61,762 nt of DNA from assembly GCF_026788005.1 (NCBI RefSeq), contig NZ_JABEPE010000021.1:1-61762 (forward strand), written 5' to 3'. The notes beneath the pieces were generated by a model. It had not been told where the DNA came from. It ran no database searches and was given only the letters and a program-made list of their open reading frames with translations. The DNA is from Alteromonas sp. a30. GTDB lineage: Bacteria; Pseudomonadota; Gammaproteobacteria; Enterobacterales; Alteromonadaceae. Both the position numbers and the translations under genes were made by a program. Positions within the stretch are counted from its first letter, which is position 1. Each line of letters opens with the position of its first letter. Positions 59,401 through 61,762 of this stretch are shown here, piece after piece.

Positions 59401-61762
59401 CCTGCAAATTCGCCATTAGCGCTTGACTCACGCGCTCAAAAACCTGCCACGCTGAATTCGAATCCGGCTCGGTTAACGGTAAGAGGTGAACTTCGATTCC
59501 TTCTTTGATACAGGCCGATTCATACGCTGGTGTGTTGTCCGATGCGTCATCCAGTAAAATGACCTGCCGTTGCAAGCCCGCGAAGGTTTCAGGCTCCACC
59601 GTCACTTGTGCAGCATCGACTGCTTGCCACTGAGTGCGGTACAAAGCGGCAGGAGCATACTGGTGTGAAGCTTCATTTTTCGGAGTATGTTTTGTGGCTG
59701 AGGTTTTTATGGGAGGCGTCTCAACCAAACGCGCACTAAAACCTCGGATTTGGACTAATGGGGTCCCCCGGTTGTTAGCAACTTCTTGTGCATCGAAAAT
59801 ATCAATATGTAACTTTTCTAAGGCGTCTTTTGAAGCATTCCCTTCTGCATAACGCACCCATACAAATACATCAGACGGCAAGGTCGCCAACACGCGGACT
59901 TCTTCAATCGCAAACGGCAAACTTAAGCGTTGATTTTGGTTTTCATTACCTTGGGCATCAAACCATGACAAAGCTAAGCTAACTTGTAACGCGCAATCCA
60001 TTAAACTTGGTGAAAGCAAATAATCTTGCTGCTGTGCACTAAGCGCTGACGATAAGGAAACGTTAGCCCAAACCTGAGGCGTATCGGTGTGATAATTAAG
60101 CACCTCAATGGACTTCACACAACGGTGGCTAACGCCATAATCAAGACCTTGCTCTGCAAAACGCTGATAGAAAGACTCAATATCAAGTGACTTTCTGTGC
60201 GCCGCGTGTTGCTCTACATTCTCCAGTAAGGCAAAAATATCCTCACCAGACTCGCTCAACGACGCCACCTGCAACTCCGGTTCAATCACAACCTGACACT
60301 GGCTAAATACAGTTTCGTTATGAAATTGCAACGCGGCGGATTGTTCACTCAACACATCAACTTGTGTGAACACATTGCTTGGCGCTTGCACCTGACACGG
60401 CTTAAGCCATGTTAAATCGCGAACCAGCATCGTGTCGGTTGTATCAAACGCCTCTTGCATCACTATCAGCGCCATTTCCAAGTAAGCGACACCCGGTAAT
60501 ACCGGCACATCATTAATTTGATGGTCGCGAAGGAAAGGCTCTGCCCCAGTAAAAGTAGAACTGAACTGAATATCGAATACATTCGAGCGATTAGCATGAA
60601 CCAATGGATGTAAGTACCCACTCGCATGTTGATTTTTCGAATGTAGATTTTCCGAATGCAGAGTAACTTCGGATGCTTGGAACCAGTAACGTCCTTGCTC
60701 AAACGGGTACGTTGGCAAGCTAATGCGCTGAATAGGTGTTTGCGTTTCAGCCAACGCCCAGTTCACCTCTAAACCATTTACCCATAAATTCAGCACTTGA
60801 GCATAATCACGATGCTTCAACCATTGCTGTATAGCGTGTTGAAAGTGTTTATCGAAAGGCATTTCAGACAACAATGCCTTACCTTTGCTCACTTCCCCCG
60901 TTTGCCAATTCATGGCTTTCTCAGCGTTTTGAGAATAATCCTGCAATGCCGTTTTTAAGGTGTCGAGATTAGTTACCACCGTGGCAATACGATGTTCAAA
61001 GGCTTCACGCCCAACTTGCAATGTGTAAGCAATGCGCTCGATGTCTTCTGGCTGATAATGCTTGGTTTCTAACGCATGAAGCAGTTTTTTAACTTGCTGC
61101 ATTAATTGTGCAGGTTTGCGCGCCGACAACACAATCGCATACGGGCCACTGTGTTGAACACTAATAGGCGCAGGCTCATATTCCTGCACAATCACATGAG
61201 CATTACTGCCGCCAGCACCAAAAGAGCTTAAGCCCGCTATACGTGGTTTATCTTGCTTCCAGTCGCTTAATTCGCGGTTGACGACAAACGGCGATGCGTC
61301 AAAGTCGATATTAGGATTAAGCATGTCCGAGTGAATGCTTGGCGCAAGCTGCTGATGTTTAAATTGCAATAAGATTTTGGTTAAACCCGCAATACCTGCG
61401 GCACTTTCACAGTGTCCAATATTGGATTTTGCTGATCCAATTTTGCAGAACCCTGTTGCTTGGGTACTTCGACGATACGCGCGGGTTAGCCCCGCAATTT
61501 CAATGGGATCGCCTAGCGATGTGCCTGTGCCGTGGGCTTCTAAGTAGCTGATGTCCTCGGGCTTAACACCTGCTTCTGCCAGCGCTTTAACGATCACATC
61601 TTCTTGAGCAACCGGATTTGGCACAGTGAAACCGTTGGTTTTACCGCCATGATTTACCGATGCCCCGCGCACTATGCCGTAAATATGGTCGCCTTCTTGC
61701 TCCGCTTCTTCTAAGCGTTTAAGCAAAACCGCGCCAACGCCTTCACCCGGCACGTAACCATC
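47453..61762 (-). CDS. Trans-AT PKS-A (5' end outside window): (KS)-DH-KR-ACP / KS-MT-ACP / KS-KR-ACP / KS-ACP(W)
   Basis: The visible 4,769 residues begin inside a KS at DGYVPGEGVG; the GTG at 61753 is an internal Val, not a start. Approximate domains (numbered from the edge): partial KS 1-195 (HGTGT, NIGH); DH 388-681; KR 708-1108; ACP 1225-1298 (YGFDSV); KS 1411-1851; C-methyltransferase 2095-2428; ACP 2488-2561 (YGVDSI); KS 2615-3035; KR 3268-3708; ACP 3758-3831 (YGMDSL); KS 3905-4345 (DTMCSAS, HGTGT, NIGH); W-flagged ACP 4651-4725 (LGLDSVLGVEW); C-terminal docking helices 4735-4769. No AT is present. Predicted steps are an alkene (DH plus KR), alpha-methylation without reduction, a hydroxyl, then the beta-branch begun on the last ACP. 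The cassette genes follow immediately, 13 nt after the stop. Confidence 0.96.
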   Translation of the reverse strand, partial: DGYVPGEGVGAVLLKRLEEAEQEGDHIYGIVRGASVNHGGKTNGFTVPNPVAQEDVIVKALAEAGVKPEDISYLEAHGTGTSLGDPIEIAGLTRAYRRSTQATGFCKIGSAKSNIGHCESAAGIAGLTKILLQFKHQQLAPSIHSDMLNPNIDFDASPFVVNRELSDWKQDKPRIAGLSSFGAGGSNAHVIVQEYEPAPISVQHSGPYAIVLSARKPAQLMQQVKKLLHALETKHYQPEDIERIAYTLQVGREAFEHRIATVVTNLDTLKTALQDYSQNAEKAMNWQTGEVSKGKALLSEMPFDKHFQHAIQQWLKHRDYAQVLNLWVNGLEVNWALAETQTPIQRISLPTYPFEQGRYWFQASEVTLHSENLHSKNQHASGYLHPLVHANRSNVFDIQFSSTFTGAEPFLRDHQINDVPVLPGVAYLEMALIVMQEAFDTTDTMLVRDLTWLKPCQVQAPSNVFTQVDVLSEQSAALQFHNETVFSQCQVVIEPELQVASLSESGEDIFALLENVEQHAAHRKSLDIESFYQRFAEQGLDYGVSHRCVKSIEVLNYHTDTPQVWANVSLSSALSAQQQDYLLSPSLMDCALQVSLALSWFDAQGNENQNQRLSLPFAIEEVRVLATLPSDVFVWVRYAEGNASKDALEKLHIDIFDAQEVANNRGTPLVQIRGFSARLVETPPIKTSATKHTPKNEASHQYAPAALYRTQWQAVDAAQVTVEPETFAGLQRQVILLDDASDNTPAYESACIKEGIEVHLLPLTEPDSNSAWQVFERVSQALMANLQATLKSLPKGKDKQLIQVVIPPVSDALLQETLWGLSGLCRTVTEENSRLQIQLLSLGSEHHTAQSPSQRLMAQLQFALAAGYREIRLGDTLESPFFVRRFALLNVLEQKAESALAGQNDNHLNPLLVENAVYLITGGLGGLGYLFAQHIAQSQHPNNGVTLVLTGRSVLNTEGETKLSVLRELGATAEYHALDVVNAEAVEHIVADIMSRFGRLDFVLHSAGVLADSYLLKKNLLDAEKVLKPKVSGLANLDNATQHIALRGLVVFSSNSALGNPGQVDYAAANSFMDAYLAWRREQVLQGKRHGLSLSLNWPLWDISQGASSSQSVAANAMSVDPAVLAFMRKGGWDVLLAETGLEAYSQSLVFADTQSLSQVYIFAGQTKAITDFIEFSGVLNLSGVSAPETLITDAPTVVEYHYSEVSMSTEHHSDASSTESLFDVVSDFLVQQVCQLLKLQASDVDLETELSDYGFDSVTLTTFGHQVGDVLEINMPPTLFFEYPTLGDITEFLLSEHPSVMAKRFAVTEDVAPKPKPEPTGLESAASTPMTTAHPNHNQHVALTRERSGGLRRGIRASVMTKPSVSQTTPQNALPTAHAQPMPTTLATAAPESAEPGVAALHNDAPSSPKIAVVGISCEFPQASDVNAYWDVLAQGKDCITEIPESRWDWQSLYGNPQTEANKTNAKWGGFIADIDKFDPLFFGVSPREALVMDPNQRLLLTHVWKALEDAAITPSSLAGSNTAVLIGTAISGYDQRAVEADMVVEGYTATGVSPSLGPNRISYLLDIHGPSEPIETACSSALVAMHRAIRHLRHKECDLAITGGVNTLVSPTEHISFSKAGMLSEDGRCKTFAKDANGYVRGEGVGIVILKRLEDAQRDGNPIYACVLGSAENHGGRATSLTAPNVKAQTALLVAAYRDANVSPDSIGYIEAHGTGTPLGDPVEINSLKNAFSQLYAASGLDFQQAQNQCALGSVKTNIGHLELAAGIAGVIKVLLQLKHQYLAKSLHCQQINPYIELENAAFSIVQQGQAWPALSNAQGQELPRRAGVSSFGYGGVNAHVVLEEYSLPLSQREFDMCISVSHAPASRVVVLSAKTEQQLKSRVEQLLFWLNQQLGAAIDHQDDHHAALFTRLTYTLQVGREAYTHRLAFVASNLEDIKSALSVYSQQTLSNVPEYARVKRGDIKTSQMQHFETGTNAQTLVNAWLAGTFKDWRSQYPQPNMALPMLHLPTYPFAKEVYWITTSNKHNASASHSLGVSETALNNEVQHSMTSQASPSTSPTVTEVKVALLDAASGPLQQKLQGLEKPTPDAAKQQRYQAFDQLLLQWMWLQLEPLGLTVTAESWDTKTAISPMYQKWMHQCARIFRSNGFVTGLYTSPEKAVLDAKWQAFKAQDMVAANLENHVSLVWDTLSALPAIVTGQTPITDIMFPNSSMHKVEGIYKRNAQSDYFNFTVAKAVQTIAENHTGAPLRIVEIGAGTGGTTESVLSHLAGMHDRIDEYCYTDISRAFLIHAEKHYLSANPFINCQLLNVEKPLDDQPVKRGSYDIVIASNVLHATKDIDVTLTHLQQLMKYNGVLLLNELTQFSIFSHLTFGLTEGWWLANDPQNRIAGSPLLSPENWHNILTKLGFSPVQHPLKDDEALGQQVFIAHNKVMPEANNENNVEHRQESQKRSPSVGSPVKTAAYEKPNATLVENTSSQSVSTQMLAQDVRDLLRDVIASVLNVEEHIIEDDIPFSDYGVDSILAVNLVNTINTRCGLSLPTAVLFDYASVDRLLAYILKSHGEAVSATLSGTAPAQTQSLQQAQSQPVSDVSSHAADTHTATNEQAQPSSLLMKIAVIGMSGRFAQSQNIQALWQHLINGDDLVTPSSRWTLPEFNDRGEPVCQQGAFIDDIDKFDPWFFNISGTEAIFMEPQQRLFLQESWNALEDAGYACDSPYRQRTGVYVGCETSDYHNLFVGKKVPPQGFWGNSSSLVAARIAYFLDLQGPAMTLDTACSSSLSSIHIACQAIRCGDANMAIAGGVFLQSTNDFFYLCNNADMLSPKGHCHTFDSRADGFAPGEGVGALVLKPLDAAIADGDHIYATIVGSGMNQDGATNGITAPSANSQERLECEVYDRFGINPEHIQYVEAHGTGTILGDPIEYQALTKAFKRYTDKRQYCALGSIKSNMGHLATAAGVAGAIKTILCLHHKQLVPSLHFEQGNPAIDFENSAFYVNTEKRDWQTAQGEKRLAAISSFGFGGTNAHMVFEEAPDIYQPAPIKAAHLVVLSARSEAQLQQQVENLQDFLQANPETDLGHLSFTLLVARKHFEYRIATVARSLDELRSALAKWLQQVSAKGFASGSFGRIEAGFTGDSNLVVQQSLLRFGNQCLIESSALQSGAEYLENLSTIGHLFSQGYALDYTNLFAQGRYLRLSLPTYPFEKARFWAMDENLQDLDSGFSFIDNPNESVKADSNHCAEAVNPSTQTEGSVNASAQPSEILMMQPHWQDLPEDTKHTGFSAIQGSVLIVSACLSQLGDGWQVSAEALQSGIRSELAKATYPVNQDAVQCHALELPQAHLSEAINAFAVKLTRLLQACLDSAQAAPEQLILLLPDDPQSQLLRASYGLFGTAMAEAGDLKCSVLTLPANASEQTLVASVMGQIQHAQHHNNNHVRVVPATSLIRQQWRWDETELNNRHAAPIWQDGDVYLITGGLGGAGLALTQALVAAGHAVTVVLCGRTSAESLSEQQQNTLVELNKQAATVRYRSVDLGDKQRVQQLIADIQAEFGALHGILHSAGVNKDDFIVRKSLDDINAVLRPKVSGLIQLDHASAKEPLKFFVAFSSVAAIEGNVGQGDYAFANAFMDHYMRYRNDLVEKGIRSGASISVNWSQWQSGGMHIDAATTAILNEWGMYPMSDAQGFETLQNIIASGAGQYAVYCGDKAKIKQSLTMLTQAKPEPAAVLETSTIPSEQAQNVDAVEAVSPETPAFSQSGTEDLLAATLSHLTQVFSQVAKLPANRLKPTQSFTDYGMDSLIVTELNHLLGQQFGSLSKTLFYERDNLQAVSEYLVKGFPAQCQKWVGQSQTAQTKPEETQTAPQTEPQAAPNVDANAALENTALNIAALFSESEKSEPEQHAPARTAMNAKDIAIIGVAGRYPQAENIDQFWDNLKAGVNAVTEVPSDRWSLDNFYVADVDEAVSAGRSYSKWGGFIEGIDTFDSELFGISPREAQNMDPQERLFMEICWEVMEDAGYTPEGLAKQNAGNVGVFAGITKTGFELNNYAQWQHGRSVHGRTSFSSLANRVSFVFDFHGPSMPFDTMCSASLTAIHEACLHLRAGECNVAIAGGVNVYLHPRNYADMCFMRMLSEDGKCKSFGENGNGFVPGEGVGALLLKPLPQAEQDGDHIYALITASAVNHGGRTHGYTVPNPNAQGDLIANTLAKAGISGNQVSCIEAHGTGTKLGDPIEMTGLKQAFGVDEYASEVAKTCALGSVKSNIGHLEAAAGIASVTKVILQLKHQMLAPTLHAERENPNIDFKATPFTLQKRLGAWQLNKNAQQTTRIAGVSSFGAGSANAHVLLAEYAPSQAAHAPVQHEPNLPVAIVLSAKTAEQAHTLGKRLQHMLKAENYTDNELLSIAYTLQTGRVSMATRVAFVVTSLADLQTQLDIWLSTGGETGVIATAEKTPADEQAQIQDNLQALLNDWITGNDVDWQSLYTEQNLPKRVRLPSYPFDARKFAISFGQLDDIPERVGIENAGPAGLSRKDNAQQANAPVSSPLQAQNLANVNSHGFSANTQWVSPRRLVLDNVADYPAANAPQPIPTATPSVSAKPNTVELTSVTHLPAAKPVSKEQTKPAQIEPIQASTTPVQASPDSAAAETTESETSVSVEAITQQLEQSLEAHLMLDEGELETGKDFTSLGLDSVLGVEWIQQINRQFGTNIPVTALYDYPSPEQMAAHLITQMQPQPATSNAEVSAEEAAQNITLQILQQLQAGTIDPEAAKKQLSESDL
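47590..50050 (-). other. PKS-A terminal KS-ACP(W) module, first half of a split beta-branch unit
   Basis: The KS has DTMCSAS (Met in place of Ala before the Cys), AHGTGT and NIGHLE. After a long linker comes ACP LGLDSVLGVEW (about 47713-47733) and a helical tail with QLQAGTIDPEAAKKQL. PKS-B opens with a helix containing AKTIDLAEAEKLI, then another W-flagged ACP and an ER. The combined order equals the contiguous KS-ACP-ACP-ER of PKS-C. Confidence 0.85.
50270..53920 (-). other. PKS-A KS-KR-ACP module
   Basis: The KS has DTACSSS, AHGTGT and NMGHLA. The KR has GGLGGAG (51310-51360), the catalytic Ser in FSSVAAIEG, Tyr in GDYAFAN with the Asn kept, and an NKDD element compatible with a B-type KR. 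ACP reads YGMDSLIV. The predicted outcome is a beta-hydroxyl. Confidence 0.85.
54080..57530 (-). other. PKS-A KS-MT-ACP module (C-methylation)
   Basis: The KS is intact (ETACSSA, AHGTGT, NIGHLE). The SAM-dependent methyltransferase (54480-55480) shows VEIGAGTGGTT near 54990 and IVIASNVLHAT. ACP reads YGVDSILAV. With no KR, the expected product is an alpha-methyl beta-keto thioester, unless a trans enzyme acts. Confidence 0.88.
57870..61762 (-). other. PKS-A first visible module: (KS)-DH-KR-ACP
   Basis: Only the C-terminal half of the KS is in the window, but both histidine motifs are present. The DH has His in DHQINDVPVLPG, where the usual glycine of HxxxGxxxxP is Asp, and the Asp in SPSLMDCALQ. 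The dyad is therefore complete despite the altered spacing residue. The KR has GGLGGLG, FSSNSALGN and VDYAAAN, all canonical. ACP reads YGFDSVTL. An alkene is predicted. Confidence 0.83.

Noticed and set aside
61751-61753. GTG at the right edge as the start of PKS-A
   Set aside because: It encodes the Val of the conserved GYVPGEGVG motif inside a KS, and the frame stays open to the window edge.
1-61762. AT, thioesterase, epimerase, transposase, tRNA, rRNA or CRISPR elements
   Set aside because: I looked for their usual motifs or repeat patterns and found none. The space after each KS is too short for an AT, and the conserved repeats seen are explained by KS, ACP and ER homology.

Overview
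This window is an interior piece of one very large, single-orientation trans-acyltransferase polyketide synthase / nonribosomal peptide synthetase (trans-AT PKS-NRPS) gene cluster. Everything recognisable is on the minus strand, so biosynthetic order runs from right to left. Both ends cut through giant genes. No AT domain follows any visible KS; each KS is followed by the short linker ending in an LPTYPF-type motif that is usual in trans-AT synthases. Mid-range base composition, Gram-negative style Shine-Dalgarno sites and protein families suggest a gammaproteobacterium, perhaps marine. That placement is inference, and I do not recognise the cluster as a named pathway.

Layout in biosynthetic order. 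(1) 61762-47453, PKS-A (5' end missing): (KS)-DH-KR-ACP, KS-MT-ACP, KS-KR-ACP, KS-ACP(W). (2) 47439-45126, a beta-branching cassette: donor ACP, HMG-CoA-synthase-like HCS, and an ECH1-type dehydratase. (3) A 182-bp gap, the only substantial gap in the right half. (4) 44943-34951, PKS-B: ACP(W)-ER, KS-[degenerate ECH]-ECH2-ACP(W), KS-KR. (5) 34950-18331, PKS-C: ACP, luciferase-like monooxygenase (LLM), KS0-DH-ACP, KS-ACP, KS-ACP(W)-ACP(W)-ER, KS-DH*-KR-ACP. (6) 18321-17185, a free-standing LLM. (7) 17174-14829, a KS0-ACP protein. (8) 14639 to beyond position 1, an NRPS of four complete C-A-PCP modules plus most of a fifth C domain. A-domain codes read as Ser, Val, Thr and one unassigned. ACP(W) marks carriers with a tryptophan six residues after the phosphopantetheine serine, the flag of beta-branching ACPs.

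How the parts work together (inference): the PKS chain receives up to three beta-branches. At two of them, tandem W-flagged ACPs are followed by an ER, suggesting reduction of the branch to a saturated beta-methyl. The cassette genes sit exactly where one of these tandem ACP pairs is split between two proteins. Twice, an LLM flavoenzyme directly precedes a KS that has lost one catalytic histidine (NIGF in PKS-C, QGMAT in the KS0-ACP protein). The second of these delivers the finished polyketide to the NRPS. The repeated LLM plus His-deficient KS unit is the most unusual feature seen. Missing from the window, and expected nearby, are the trans-AT(s), the decarboxylating KS of the beta-branching cassette, a phosphopantetheinyl transferase, the loading module and the release domain.
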